A stretch of DNA of 64,000 nucleotides, from NCBI GenBank assembly GCA_023213395.1, contig CM041465.1:248193741-248257740 (forward strand), read 5' to 3'. Position 1 is the first letter of the stretch; every line of letters begins with the position of its first letter. Below are positions 45,077 to 56,102 of this stretch, one piece after another. A model generated the notes under the pieces. That model saw only the letters and a list, made by a program, of their open reading frames with translations, made no database searches and had not been told where the DNA came from. A program made the position numbers and the translations under genes. The DNA is from Cycas panzhihuaensis (taxonomy: Eukaryota > Cycadophyta).

Positions 45077-45916
45077 TGTTGGGACATATTGTGACATAGA
45101 CCCTAAGGAAAATAGAATACAGGCTTGTATTGACCAAAGGAATGCAAGTACGGACCATACGGAGGTACGCACGAGGCGAAACAGTGGAAAAACCAAAGAT
45201 GCAGGTGCGTATGACAAAAAGGCAGTGAACGTACGCACTAGATACGCATCAAAGAGCAGAACGGAAGCGGTACGCATGACAGTACGGGACCAGTGGAAGC
45301 TTGGGAAGTTGCCAGACGTACGTACGGACGTACGGACCTAATGAAGACATTAGTTAAAGTGCATAACTAATGATTAAAGTGAAAGGGTACCTTGGTGACA
45401 AAAAGGTATGGTTATGACTTTGGGTCATAACCTTTCATCCAAAAGGCATCAAAGGGACATATTTAATGGTGCTTTGAGGACCATTCCAGTGTGAGAGCCG
45501 AATTATTCATTCCTATGTCATGTGCTCGAGGGTGAGAGCCGGATATCAGGAGTACGCAAGGGTGCAGAAGACAGTACGCATGACAGCCGATTGGAGCATC
45601 ACTGTATGATAAGTACCATCTGGGTACGCATTGTAACAGAAGATCAGATGTCCCGGAATGCTCGGGAATGCATTCCACCGTAAAATGAACTGTTGAATTA
45701 ATAAAAGGAAGAGTTACGTGGAAATTGATGTATTCTTGGTGTTGTGATGATGATTTCTTTGAGTATGTATTGATTGCATCACGTGTACCATTCTCGTGAA
45801 TTATATATGGAATGTATGTGAATGACCATGTTGATGATCCCGAAACTAGACTATAGCTACTGTAACCTTGACAAGTGCATTGATTCCACAAAGGGTGTGG
45901 AATCTCCCAGTCAACA
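45077..45916 (+). repeat. 5' LTR of element E
   Basis: It runs from TGTTGGGACATATT to CTCCCAGTCAACA. It is rich in CpG (GTACGCAC, ACGTACGTACGG). AATTAATAAAAGG near 45695 is a polyadenylation-type signal. Against the other LTR most of it is nearly identical, but the block about 45190-45340 is strongly different. Confidence 0.95.
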
Positions 45917-45935
45917 TTGATTCCGTTGCCTACGT
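45917..45935 (+). other. probable primer-binding site of element E
   Basis: TTGATTCCGTTGCCTACGT begins at the LTR edge. CCGTTGCC matches the middle of the tRNA-Asp primer site used by Tat/Athila elements; the first bases differ. The assignment is moderate. Confidence 0.5.
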
Positions 45936-46055
45936 CCGTTGAGGAGGGACAGGGCCTAGGGGTTTCAAGGGGAAAGAATGTGTAAAGGGCAAAGGACCAC
46001 AGGCCGTCGTGATGGCGGGCTGTAACTAAGCCACCGGCAGCCAGGGGACCTTCCA

Positions 46056-46678
46056 ATGCCACCTAAGAGGCCTTCAAGGTCGGAAGAGCCCCAGAAGGAT
46101 ACTTCACCCAAGGAAAAGGAAACTAGCAGACAAAGGGCACTAAGATGGTCAAAAGAAGCAAAACTCAGAAGGGCGAGGAGGTTAAGTTCACAAAACAACG
46201 AGACTAAGGGACAGTCCGTTGAAGGATCTGAGGCAAGTGGAGCCGGACACCTCGGAAGAGGAAACCCATGGCGAACGCATGGTATTGACACCAGCCCCTA
46301 TCAGAGATGATTTGTTTAGCCCAGAGATTGAAGGGAAGCCAAAAGTGGATGAAAGACATAAAGAGATCCTAACAGAGGGAAGTATACCAGTGGAGGACAG
46401 CCCGAAGGACCTACGTGACAACGATAAGAAGGCGGAGGAAGGTCCCTCGGCATATTGGGAAAACAAGCTAACGAGACAGCTTTTTGAAGATTCGACAGAA
46501 AGGTGATCTGATCAATATTACATTACAGTAACGCCATTGACTATACAAGTTCCAGGTGTAGTGGAACCTATACACATAAAAACTCCATTTAAGAATCCGC
46601 TCTTTGGGAAAGAGAATGCAGTAGTTACTCGAGGCATCCCCAAAGGACGGAGGAGGGGAAAAATCACCATCAGAGCAT
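46056..46678 (+). pseudogene. gag N-terminal region, element E
   Basis: A Lys/Arg/Glu/Ser-rich start (MPPKRPSRSEEPQKDTSPKE, 46056-46310) overlaps a second frame (46219-46506, ERMVLTPAPIRDDLFSPE). A further stretch follows after a stop at 46504 (TVTPLTIQVPGVVEP). Together they look like one disordered gag N-terminus broken by two frameshifts and a stop. Confidence 0.6.
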
Positions 46679-47718
46679 GTGTATCTATTTCAGAACCTCA
46701 TTGATGTCAAAAAGATTACAGACGAAGATGAAATCAAAGCACGCTTCGCCTGTACATTGAGAGGAGTACACTTGGCTTGGTATAAGGAAACAAACAAGAA
46801 TGAGCCATGGGTAAAGATTAAGAAAGCATTTGAGGAAAGATTTCAAAAGTTTCGCAGTAATGAAGCCGTAGAAATCGCACTACAAGAGATCAGGCAGAGG
46901 CCGGGGGAATCCGTCCTAACTTACATTAGCCGAATGAAGATTATTGCAACGAGCATGATCAATGAAACGATAACGGATCATAATATGAAGAATTACTTCG
47001 TAAGAGGGCTGAATGAAAAGTTGCAAGCCATGATGCATGCTCATCTGTTAAAGTCATTTAATAATGCTCAGGATCTGGCATTAGATTTTGAGATGGAAAT
47101 GGACGCCCAAGCAGGAGGACAAGATTCCTTGCTGCTAAGATTACAAGACGAGATTAGAGAGCTGAAGCAAAACCAATATAACCGACCCTTCTGCCAGGTA
47201 GGGGTAGCAGAAGAGGAATCGGAATTAGAGGCACTAAGAAAAGAGGTAGCAAGATTGAAAATCAGAAATAACCAGGAAGAAGAAGAGACACCTAAAAAGA
47301 AAGAGCACACTGGAAGAGTAACCAAGTGGTGCCACATTTGTGAAGAAAACTCACATACCACCAGGGAATGTGATTTGAATTTAAAAAACAGTGCGACGCA
47401 CCAACAGGAGAAGTGGTGCCACATATGTGAGGTTGACACACATACAACCAAGGATTGTTTCTACAATCCCAGGGGAAAAGCATTCAGAGGTCGAGGTCGG
47501 GGAAGAGGCAACCCACCTCGAAATGTGTATACAACGAGGCGCACGGAACCCTCAAGGAAGAAGCAATGATGGGGAGATGCCTCATCTGCTTACGCCTGCA
47601 ACCTTGGAAGTCGAATGCCCAATGAAGCAAGAATGCAGAAGCCGTCAGATGCAGTAATTGTGGCCCAAGCGACCACAAAACAGAGGATTGCAAAGGCAAA
47701 GCCAAAGCGACTAACCTG
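46679..47718 (+). pseudogene. gag capsid and three zinc knuckles, element E
   Basis: The 296-codon frame to 47569 has the retrotransposon gag domain (ARFACTLRGVHLAWYKE, FEERFQKFRSNEAVEIAL, RPGESVLTYISRMK). A coiled segment (about residues 150-200) and two CCHC knuckles, CHICEENSHTTREC and CHICEVDTHTTKDC, follow, then an Arg/Gly-rich stretch. A third knuckle (CSNCGPSDHKTEDC, 47650) lies in the frame of the next ORF. One frame change, mutational or programmed, therefore separates gag from protease. Confidence 0.88.
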
Positions 47719-49242
47719 ATGACAATCGTACCAGAAACCAAGAATGTGAAATTACAAAACAAACAGAAAGAGAGATTGGATGAAGGATATCCAAATCCAC
47801 CGACAGAAATGGATCGGTATAAACAAGCAAAAGAAGTGTTAGATGGTTTAGTCCGGGAAGAGAATATACTACCAATGGGTAAACCGGAAATGAAATATGT
47901 TTATGTCCGGAAAAATAAACAAAAAGAGCAAGAAAAACTACCGGAAGAACTTACGACAAAACCCCAAATGGTGCAGATGGAAGAACTTTTTAAAGGATTA
48001 CCAGCAGAAGATATTCCCAGAATGTTGCTATTAATGGAGAATTTGGTGAAACAGTTACAATTGACTATTCCTCTGTCTCAAGTTATTGATTGGATCAAAG
48101 GAGGAGTGTTACAGATGGGAATCACCAAGAGTTTAAAGCAAATCATACCATCGTTCGATATGGATCCGATGGTAACCATGACAGTCTTGGGAGAAACATT
48201 CCCACGAGTAATCGTTGATGGAGGCGCAGCAGTAAACGTGTTACCAGCTTCGACGTGGCGTAAACTGGGAAGCCCGAAGTTGGAAGTGGAGACCTATTCG
48301 TTGAAATTGGCCAACGAATTGTTGGTGCGACCCGTGGGAAAACTGGCCAACATCAAGGTGGATGTGGCAGGAATTGTCGTAAAGATCGATTTTACGATTG
48401 TCGAAACGGAGAAAGGTGCAACTCCCTATCCAAGCTTATTGGGGAGACCATGGCTATACAAAACCCAATGTCTCCAAAGTTGGAAAGACGTAACCTTCAC
48501 CTTGTCAGATGAAGGGAATAAAGTGGTATTACCAATGTTGGGGAAGAATTCCATTGAAGTGATACCTGACGATGGTTCAAGTACAACCATTGCGAGTGAA
48601 GCAACAGCTTCTTCGTTCGACGAAGAAAATCTCTACCATATGGTAGAAGAGCCCACCACGTCAACTAACCACCAGCGAGAAGAACCGACGTACTTTGGAG
48701 GAATTTACAACTCTGCAGACGATGGAAACAGGATGAGATTTGTGGATTATTGGTTACGAGATGCATATGAAGTCAACCCCTCATCCTATAGATGTAACCT
48801 ACTTTCTCGGAATGTGACCGAAATAGTTGCCACTCCAGAAGATAGAAATCATGGAGAATATGTTGGAGATTATGTGAAGCCCTTTTATGGAGAACCACTA
48901 TATGGAATTTCCCATTTGAGACATTGTAGAGAACATTGGTTAGGAGAAGATCAATTAAGGGATCATAAGAAGAAATCGACAAAGCATACCACACCAAGGA
49001 AAAGGCGAAAAAGGACAAGGCACAACCGCCACGACAAGACATCGTATTTCAAGAAGGGTGATCGAGTATGGCGATTTGACAACAAATCCCAAACAACCCA
49101 AGGAGAATTGAAGATGCATTGGAAAGGCCCATATATGATTGAGAAGGTGTACCAGAATGACACTATCCAATTGAAGAAACTATCAGGCCAGCTACTACCT
49201 GAAATGGTCAAGGGTAGTAAACTGAAACCCTATATCAACTAG
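47719..49242 (+). CDS. protease joined to integrase C-terminal module, element E
   Basis: One uninterrupted 507-codon frame. Residues 1-150 are a charged linker. Residues about 150-260 are a retropepsin with VIVDGGAAVNVLPASTW (the DGG form seen in Tat-type elements) and LLGRPWLYK. Residues about 280-410 are acidic with no known domain. From about 415 a Lys/Arg-rich segment leads to FKKGDRVWRF, LKMHWKGPYMIEKV and GSKLKPYIN, the GPY/F-type integrase C-terminus. Nothing of RT, RNase H or the D,D,E core lies between. An open frame through the junction suggests the joined form itself was copied or selected. M 47719 is only the first ATG; translation may come from gag by frameshift. Confidence 0.82.
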   Translation: MTIVPETKNVKLQNKQKERLDEGYPNPPTEMDRYKQAKEVLDGLVREENILPMGKPEMKYVYVRKNKQKEQEKLPEELTTKPQMVQMEELFKGLPAEDIPRMLLLMENLVKQLQLTIPLSQVIDWIKGGVLQMGITKSLKQIIPSFDMDPMVTMTVLGETFPRVIVDGGAAVNVLPASTWRKLGSPKLEVETYSLKLANELLVRPVGKLANIKVDVAGIVVKIDFTIVETEKGATPYPSLLGRPWLYKTQCLQSWKDVTFTLSDEGNKVVLPMLGKNSIEVIPDDGSSTTIASEATASSFDEENLYHMVEEPTTSTNHQREEPTYFGGIYNSADDGNRMRFVDYWLRDAYEVNPSSYRCNLLSRNVTEIVATPEDRNHGEYVGDYVKPFYGEPLYGISHLRHCREHWLGEDQLRDHKKKSTKHTTPRKRRKRTRHNRHDKTSYFKKGDRVWRFDNKSQTTQGELKMHWKGPYMIEKVYQNDTIQLKKLSGQLLPEMVKGSKLKPYIN

Positions 49243-49642
49243 GGTGGAGCAACTTACCAAATAATCACCGGTTGTACCATATCAGACAGCATGAAGTTGA
49301 GGCAAAATCGAATTGCCTTGATACCGGAACGTGATTCAGTTCGGTATGTAATATAAAATACAAAAAAATTAAAAAACAGAAAAACAACCGTAACTCATAT
49401 CATACAAATAAGCAATATGGTGAAGCATGGAGGAAAGATATATCATCATACGAAAAATCAAGGGAGAGTTGAACAAAACAAAGCGCCAATAGATAAGGAT
49501 TTATTAACCAAGAATGGCGACCAAAGTAGCGGAGCAGAGGCAGCAGGAGCAGCCTTAGAACAGAGAGGGGGAGGAATACCCCAAATTTTGAATTTTTTGT
49601 TGAGCAAGGATGCTCAACCCAATCATGTTGACCCGGGATAGA
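49243..49642 (+). other. 3' untranslated part of element E
   Basis: Between the stop codon and the 3' LTR. It contains a 74-codon frame (49417-49641) of unknown meaning and a purine tract AGAGAGGGGGAGGA at about 49562-49575. That tract is some 70 bases from the LTR, an unusual spacing; only GGGATAGA abuts the LTR. Confidence 0.6.
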
Positions 49643-50476
49643 TGTTGGGACATATTGTGACATAGACCCTGAGGAAGACGGAATACAGGCTTGTATTGAC
49701 CAAAGGAATGCAAGTACGGACCATACGGAGGTACGCACGAGGCGAAACAGTGAAAAACCAACATTCTGGGTACGTATGACAAAAGTGCGATTGGGCAGTG
49801 CGTACGCACATGATACGCATCGATGGCGTAAGCAGGCGCACGCATGACAAGACGGACGGTGGAAGCCTGGGAAGCTGCCAGACGTACGTACGGACCTAAT
49901 GAAGACATTAGTTAAAGTGCATAACTAATGATTAAAGTGAAAGGGTACCTTGGTGACAAAAGGTATGGTTATGACTTTGGGTCATAACCTTTCATCCAAA
50001 AGGCATCAAAGGGATATATTTAATGGTGCTTTGAGGACCATTCCGGTGAGAGCCGAGTTATTCATTCCTATGTCATGTGCTTGAGGGTGAGAGCCGGATA
50101 TCACGAGTACGCAAGGGTGCGTAAGATGCGACGCATGATGTACCGATTGGAGCATCACCGTATGATAAGTACCATCGGCACGCATTGTAACAGAAGATCA
50201 GATGTCTTTGGAATGCTCGGGAATGCATTCCACCTCTGTAAATGAACTGTTGAATTAATAAAAGGAAGAGTTACGTGGAAATTGATGTATTCTTGGTGTT
50301 GTGATGATGATTTGCTGAGTATGTATTGATTACATCTTCTGTGTACCATTCTGTTAATTATATATGGAATGTATGTGAATGACCATGTTGACAGTGTCCT
50401 GAAACTAGACTATAGCGCTGTGTAACCTTGACAAGTGCATTGATTCCACAAAGGGTGTGGAATCTCCCAGTCAACA
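49643..50476 (+). repeat. 3' LTR of element E
   Basis: It runs from TGTTGGGACATATT to CTCCCAGTCAACA and is followed by CTAAG. The block about 49755-49880 differs from the 5' LTR in both sequence and length. Confidence 0.95.
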
Positions 50477-51500
50477 CTAAGTGGTTGATCAACAGAAGAT
50501 GTGCTAGGATCAAGTGGAGTTAAATCTGATGATGTGGACGGTCCAGCAGGTGCAGATGATGTACATGGAGTTGAAGATTAAGAGGGAAGGAAAGCCTCGA
50601 CAATCTTTTGCCTTTGTCAACGGGGGGTTGCATGGATGCTATATGCAACCCCTTATGGTCTTCTTCAACAAAGATTACATCTCTTGAGAGATGCATTTTC
50701 TTTCCAATGGGATCATAGAGCTTGTAGGCTTTGCTATGAATGGCATAACCTACAAAGATGCACTTTAGACTATGTTTGTCTAATTTTGTTCTTTGTTGAT
50801 CAGGGATGTGCATATAAGTTGTGCACCCAAAAGTCCTCAAATGGTGGACAGTTGGTTTTTTGCCAAACCATGCCTCCTCTGGTGTGATGTCGGTGACTGT
50901 TGTTGTTGGACTTCGATTTGCCACATAGGCAGCTATGTGGAATGCCTCTACCCAGTAAGCTTGAGTGAGCCCTTTTGCATGCATCATTGCTTTGGCTTTG
51001 TTAGCCAAAGTTCTATTCATTCTTTCAGAGACTCCATTTTATTGAGCAGTGTGAGGAATAGAAAGTTGTTTCTGAATGCCATTATCCTTACAGAATTGGG
51101 TAAATTCGTTTGAAGTAAATTCACCTCCATTATCTATCCTTAGTGTTTTGATGGATTGGCCAAACTCGTTCTCTACTTCAAGCTTGAATTCTTTAAACTT
51201 TTAAAATGTTTTAGACTTATGCTTGATGAACTAAACCCAAATTTTATGAGAGAAGTCGTCAATGAAGGAGATGTAGTACAAAGCTCCTCCAAAGGATGCG
51301 GTTGACATAGGTCCACACAAATCTGAGTGTACCTGCTGCAAAGGCTGTGATGCATGCCAAGCTTTGCCTTTAGGGAAAGGCAAACGATGTTGTGTCCCCA
51401 TTATGCATGCTTCACAAAGACATTTTGTGCCATATATCTTTGGAAGCCCATGTACCATATTTTTGTTCACCATCTGCTTAAGATTGTTTAAACTCAAATG
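50477..51500 (-). pseudogene. integrase and linker relic, element D
   Basis: The core starts in the 51231-51908 frame (CLCEACIMGTQHRLPF, HSDLCGPMST, FIDDFSHKIWV). It passes a damaged DNGGEF block near 51130 and ends in a 166-codon frame (50520-51020) with MNRTLANKAKAMMHAKG, PEEAWFGKKP and SRDVIFVEED. The Glu of ERMNRT is just upstream of that frame. Confidence 0.9.
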
Positions 51501-52023
51501 GCCTAGACATTGATGCCAATGTTGCATCTTAGACAAAGTTTGAGTGACAATGGAACCAGAGTAAGCAGAATCAAGTATTATGTTATTAGCATCCAATTTG
51601 TAGAGGCCATGATCCTCATATCCAACAGCTACTACCTGGTCATCTTTGTCACTTATTACACATTTCCCATTTTTGAACAAAATGCTCATTTGTTGCTTGT
51701 CCAATTTGCTAACAGAGAGCAAGCTCTTCTCCATGGAAGGTATAAAATAGGCATTGCCATTGGGAAATGTAGAGGAAGGATTGGAAGGAGAATGGAATGG
51801 AGCGACTGTGCCTATACCAAAAATTTTGACAGATTCATTGTTGCCAAAGGTCACTGATTGACCTTTTCCTTCCTTGATGTCGCAAAGGAGTTCTTCACTC
51901 CTAGTCATGTGTCGTGTAGCTCTTGAGTCAATGATCCAAGTTTGATCAACCTTGGATGAGTGATAAGCACAAAATAGTTTGTCCTCATCTACAAACTGAT
52001 TGAAGTGGCGTTGATTGCCACCT
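51501..52023 (-). pseudogene. protease relic with DSR active site, element D
   Basis: The active-site region reads IIDSRATRHMTRSEELL; the essential Gly is Arg. VTFGNNESVKIFGIGTVAPF, YFIPSMEKSLLSVSKLDKQQ and KCVISDKDDQ follow in an otherwise long open frame. Confidence 0.87.
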
Positions 52024-52989
52024 CTAAAACCCCCCCTTTCTCTTTGACCTCCTCGATAGGCACCTCGATTTGGTCGAGGGGGTTGTTGTTGTTGTTGTTG
52101 CTGGAATCTCTGTTGTTGGAATTGCTGCCGTGACTGTTGTTGTCTCTGACTTTGTTGACGTGGTTGTTGCTGCTGTTGTCGTGTGTTGTAGATTTGGTTG
52201 CTTCTTCCTACAATTAGGTGCTATGTGGCCAACTTTGCCACAATAATGATAAACAACATTGGTCTTTGAGGAACCAATATTCATGTTCCCAAACTGCCTT
52301 GAAAGTGCAAGTTTGGGATTCTGTTTGGCCTTTGATTTGGCCGTGAATGTGCCTGATGTAGATGGTTCATCCTCATTATCCTTGGTGTAAATTTGTTCCT
52401 CTTAAAACAACAAGCTTTCAAGTTCGTTAAATGACATTTGTTTGAGTGAACCATCTCATGTAGTGGAAGAAATAAAGCCATTGTAGTCCTTAGGCAAAGC
52501 TTTGGTAATTGATGTTATAAGCTCATCTCTAGTGGCAGGACTACCTAATGTATTCAATTTATTACATACCTCCTTGATGGAGGAAAGGAAAGCTGACATA
52601 GGCTTAACAAATTTTACAAAATACAACTTAGCTTTTACCATCAATATGCGAGCTTCATCTTGCCTTTCATACAAGGAGGACAAAATGTTCCATGCTTCCT
52701 TGGAAGTTTTTGCACACACAATATTTTGATCTATATGAATATCAACAGTCATATGTAGGAATGCCAAGGCAATTTCATCTTTGGCTTCCCAAGCAACAAC
52801 AAGAGCATCATCAGGTTGAACAGTTACATCATCATTGAAAACAAGCATAGGTTGAGGTATCCTTCCAGAAACATAACCCCAAATTTCATTCATTATCAAG
52901 AGATTTTGAATGATCCTTTTCCATTCTTGATAGTTGTCTTGTCCTGTTAATCTGATGGTACATGCATTAAGCATATTAATTGCAACCAT
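52024..52989 (-). pseudogene. gag relic, element D
   Basis: It starts at ATG 52989 (MVAINMLNACTIRLTGQDNY). A 177-codon open frame covers the capsid (EIWGYVSGRIPQP, DEIALAFLHMTVDIHIDQNI). The knuckle near 52220-52260 has lost its first Cys (YHYCGKVGHIAPNC). A Thr/Gln-rich tail and an Arg-rich end follow after a frame change. Confidence 0.9.
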
Positions 52990-55193
52990 GTTAAAGTTGT
53001 AAGGCTTGAAGTTAGTAGATAACTTGGAGACTCAAAGCTTTCGTCGCTTAAGTTCCACCTTCTAACAAAACCAACAGTTCTGATCTTACTAGAAGATCCA
53101 ACAACTGAATGGAATGATGAGGGGTGGAGAACTAGGGTAAGGAGTTGGTCCAACCCTGATCTATTGAGAAGATCCAACAGTTGGCCAAGTTAAATCTAGG
53201 ACAAGACAGGTAGGGTTGATCTGCATGGACGTACCATGCTTTCCCAGGATTCATGCCCCAATAACACCCTTTTCGAACCTCCTTTCCCTCAAGCAACCTT
53301 AATTGTCGTGCACTGATCGTACAGTCGGTTGGTCCCCTAGGGAATACACCAAGCGTAAGGTTATTTCAGATGCAAGGTTTGAACCTTTTTCGGGCCTCTC
53401 CAACAAGATTTTTAAAGTCACTTTTTAGGAGGTTAAAGTGGACTTAGGATTTATTTTACTTGGATGATGTACTTATAAAAGGTGCTTGATTAAGCTTACA
53501 ATGAAAGAGGCTTCAAAAGAAGCAATCTAGTACATCAAATGAACACTTAAAAGTGTTGTTACAATGAGCACTTAATGAAGTGAGAGTGTTGTACAAATCC
53601 AAGTAAAAAAGATGCTTGAGTACAATGAGTTTTGAACAAATAAGTACTTTGAAAAGATGCTAAGTACTCAATGAAACAAAGCAAAACCTTGTGATGAAAG
53701 TACAAGTGGGTTCCTTTTAATGCTCAAGAGTGAGGAGAAGAAGACCACTTGCCAAAATAAGGACACCAAGCACCAAGTGTTGGGACTTTAAAATAGTCCC
53801 AACGATTAAAAAATGAAGTGATTTTATTAAATAAAAGTGTTCTTGAGTCCCTTTTTTGTGACTAAGGGCAATAGGTCACCATGCAAGGTGCCTTAAAAAG
53901 AGTGTTGAAATAGTGATAAATATCACTTTTACAATGTGCAAACACTTAAAATCACTTCAACTAAGCCAATTAACATTTATATAACATTAATTAATTGTTA
54001 AAAAAAAGGCTTAAAGTGCCAAAACAAAGGCTAAAATAATAATATTTTTTTGAAACTTTGAGCAACAAGGACACCACGCATGGAGCCTTAACAAGTGTTT
54101 TAAAATAAGTATTTTTAATCTTCAGAGAAGAGGGAATGACTTAGTATCAATTTTTAATGAAGTTACTAAGTATCAATGAAGATTTTTAACTCCAAAAGTA
54201 CAAAAAAAGATGTAATTTTTTCCTTAAGAAAATTAAGCTAATGGTCACCATGCAAGGTGCCTTGACTAAAAAATAGCTTAATAAAGGAAAAAATATCACT
54301 TTTAATGTGAAAAATCACTTAAAAATCTTGATTTAGTCTCTCATTCACTAAAGTGAAGTCAATGTGTTGAAGTTTTAAGAAAAAAATCACCATAAAGTTG
54401 AATTTAACTTAAAAAAAGTGAATTTTCTAACGATAAAAAATTACTAGGTTTAAATTTGGAGTATAAAAGGTCATTAAAAAAGGAGTATTTAGTAGAATAT
54501 TCTAAAATGCATAAAGTAAAGTTTTAAAAAACAAAGAAACTTTGAAATTTTTAAAAAATTTAGGTCATTGTTCAGCCGCGTGACTCGGGCAGCTCCCATG
54601 ATCACATAGGAGGCTAGAACTCGATGGATTCTCAGTGGACTGAGACGGAACTTCAGGAGCAAGGTCGCCCACCTTAGACAGAGGTCTAACTCCGTTCTTA
54701 GCTTGTTCTGTCTAGTGTATAGAAAGAACGAAGCGAATGAGGCTTTGGCTGGTCGCACGAACAGTGCAGGAAGAGATAGCTAGTACGGTTGTCAAGGACC
54801 TCTGAGGAGTGACATTTAGTCACTATCTGCACCTTGTGGGACCCGCGAGAAGGAGAGACACTCTCTCAACGATTTCTAGTGCCCAGAATGTGTAATTCCA
54901 GTGATTTTCTGCCTCTTTTTGGGGTTTGTGAGTAGCACCCAACAGAGAGTAGTCACAGAGTAGTTTTCAGAGGCTAAATGCCCACTGAGTATACTTCACA
55001 GAGCTTGCAACAGAAGTCAGATAGGGTACAGCAAGAGAAACGAGTGATTTTGTTCAAAAAATTTGCTCTTTCAGTGGAAAAATGACCCAAAACAGTGAGA
55101 AAATAGGTGCAATGAGTGCGAAAGGATCAAGTTTGCTTTTCAGTCAAATAGAACACATAAAACTTCCTAAAATCTACCTTGCATTACAAAGGA

Positions 55194-55194
<1 letters not shown>

Positions 55195-55252
<58 letters not shown>
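55195..55252. repeat. (AT)n microsatellite
   Basis: About 29 uninterrupted AT units followed by a T-rich run. It lies in the leader of D and is absent from B, so it expanded after they separated. Confidence 0.95.
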
Positions 55253-55254
<2 letters not shown>

Positions 55255-55452
55255 TTTTTTTTTTTTTGAAGGAAAGAGATTAAAGAAAAGTCATTGTTTT
55301 GAAGAAACAGTGAGTGTTGCACCCCAGTTAAGGTCTGAAAAAAAATTCAGATATGAGAAATATTCTTGCTCTAGCCTTCAACACTGCTCCAAAAGACTTG
55401 ATCTGCAATTTGTAGGTCTAAAGCATGCCTTGGATTGCCTTTGGAGAGCGAA

Positions 55453-55465
55453 GGTCGTCACCAAG
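55453..55465 (-). promoter_or_regulatory. conserved leader motif near the primer site, element D
   Basis: GGTCGTCACCAAG with GGATTGCCTTTGGAGAGCGA directly left of it; 71 bases from the primer site. It corresponds to the motifs in I and B. Confidence 0.55.
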
Positions 55466-55536
55466 CAATAGTAGAGCCTACCTTAAGTCATCCTTAAGCA
55501 AGACAAAATCAGAACAGAGGGAACTAATCTCCTCTA

Positions 55537-55548
55537 GCTCTGATACCA
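55537..55548 (-). other. primer-binding site of element D
   Basis: Minus strand TGGTATCAGAGC, a perfect initiator tRNA-Met match, two bases inside the LTR. Confidence 0.92.
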
Positions 55549-55550
55549 AA

Positions 55551-56102
55551 TGTGAAAATGGCCTAATGGCCTTACAATCCCAAGATCTAGAAGCTAGGTT
55601 CACTCTAGTTCTAGAAAGCAAATAAGCTAGACAAAAAATGAAACTATAAGATCAAATATGAGCAAGATAAAGCATGAAGAGAAAGAGCAAGAGAATGATA
55701 CCAAAGATGAGGAGTTGGAATTGGTCCAACGTCCAAATGAATAACAGTTTGATTAGCAAACTGGCAGCATAACAATACAACTATAACTCTGTATATGAAC
55801 AATGAGGAGAGGTCTCAATATATTGAGTGAAAGGAGAGGCCCAAGGCATTGGATGTTTGACAAGTGTCAAATATCCAAGGTACATGCCTTGCATGTAGGA
55901 CACGTGTCCTTTTAGGGCTCTCAAGTGAGCAAAAGTGCATGGGGGTCCATTTGACCCTTTAGTGACAATGTTGTGTCATTAGAAAAGAATGTGGGTATGC
56001 ACTTTATCACGTAAGTGATAAGTCACCCCTAAAGGACAAAAGTACAAATATTACATGAAAAATAAAGTACATAGGCTTAACATGTAAACATAAGGTTTAA
56101 CA
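55551..56102 (-). repeat. 5' LTR of element D
   Basis: It runs from TGTGAAAATGGCC to AAGGTTTAACA. The first hairpin is at 55851-55876 with one unpaired change. The second palindrome reads CTTTATCACGTAAGTGATAA. TAATC follows. Confidence 0.95.

Larger units (their letters stand above)
45077..50476 (+). mobile_element. Tat/Athila-like Ty3/gypsy derivative E lacking RT and integrase core
   Basis: LTRs of 840 and 834 bp and a perfect CTAAG duplication (45072-45076, 50477-50481). On the + strand it encodes gag with zinc knuckles, then a 507-codon frame with a protease and an integrase C-terminal module. RT, RNase H and the integrase catalytic core are absent. The retropepsin sequence and the diverged tRNA-Asp-like primer site suggest the Tat/Athila branch. 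It resembles the TR-GAG type of non-autonomous elements with extra coding. Confidence 0.93.
52990..55536 (-). other. 2.55-kb leader of element D
   Basis: Untranslated; aligns with the B leader over 53000-54500. GGTCACC-type motifs start at 53874, 54069 and 54243. A GC-richer block (54570-54860) and the AT repeat at 55195 follow toward the primer site. No gene is recognised. Confidence 0.75.
42892..56102 (-). mobile_element. complete Ty1/copia element D, split by E
   Basis: LTRs at 42892-43369 and 55551-56102 with a perfect TAATC duplication (42887-42891, 56103-56107). Gag to RNase H are in order on the minus strand, interrupted between RT linker and integrase by element E. Without E it is about 7.8 kb. 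It shares leader, gag and pol with element B and sits in the LINE endonuclease. Confidence 0.95.

Noticed and set aside
44276-45277. 333-codon frame taken as one protein of element D
   Set aside because: The N-terminal 67 codons lie in the LTR of E. The frame crosses an insertion boundary by chance; only the part to 45076 is reverse transcriptase.
45463-46062. 199-codon minus-strand open frame
   Set aside because: It is antisense to the LTR and leader of element E, has no recognised domain, and similar frames occur only because the block is GC-rich.
48700-48960. Missing RT and integrase core of E explained by a further nested insertion
   Set aside because: No second LTR pair lies within E, and the frame is continuous across the place where the domains should be.
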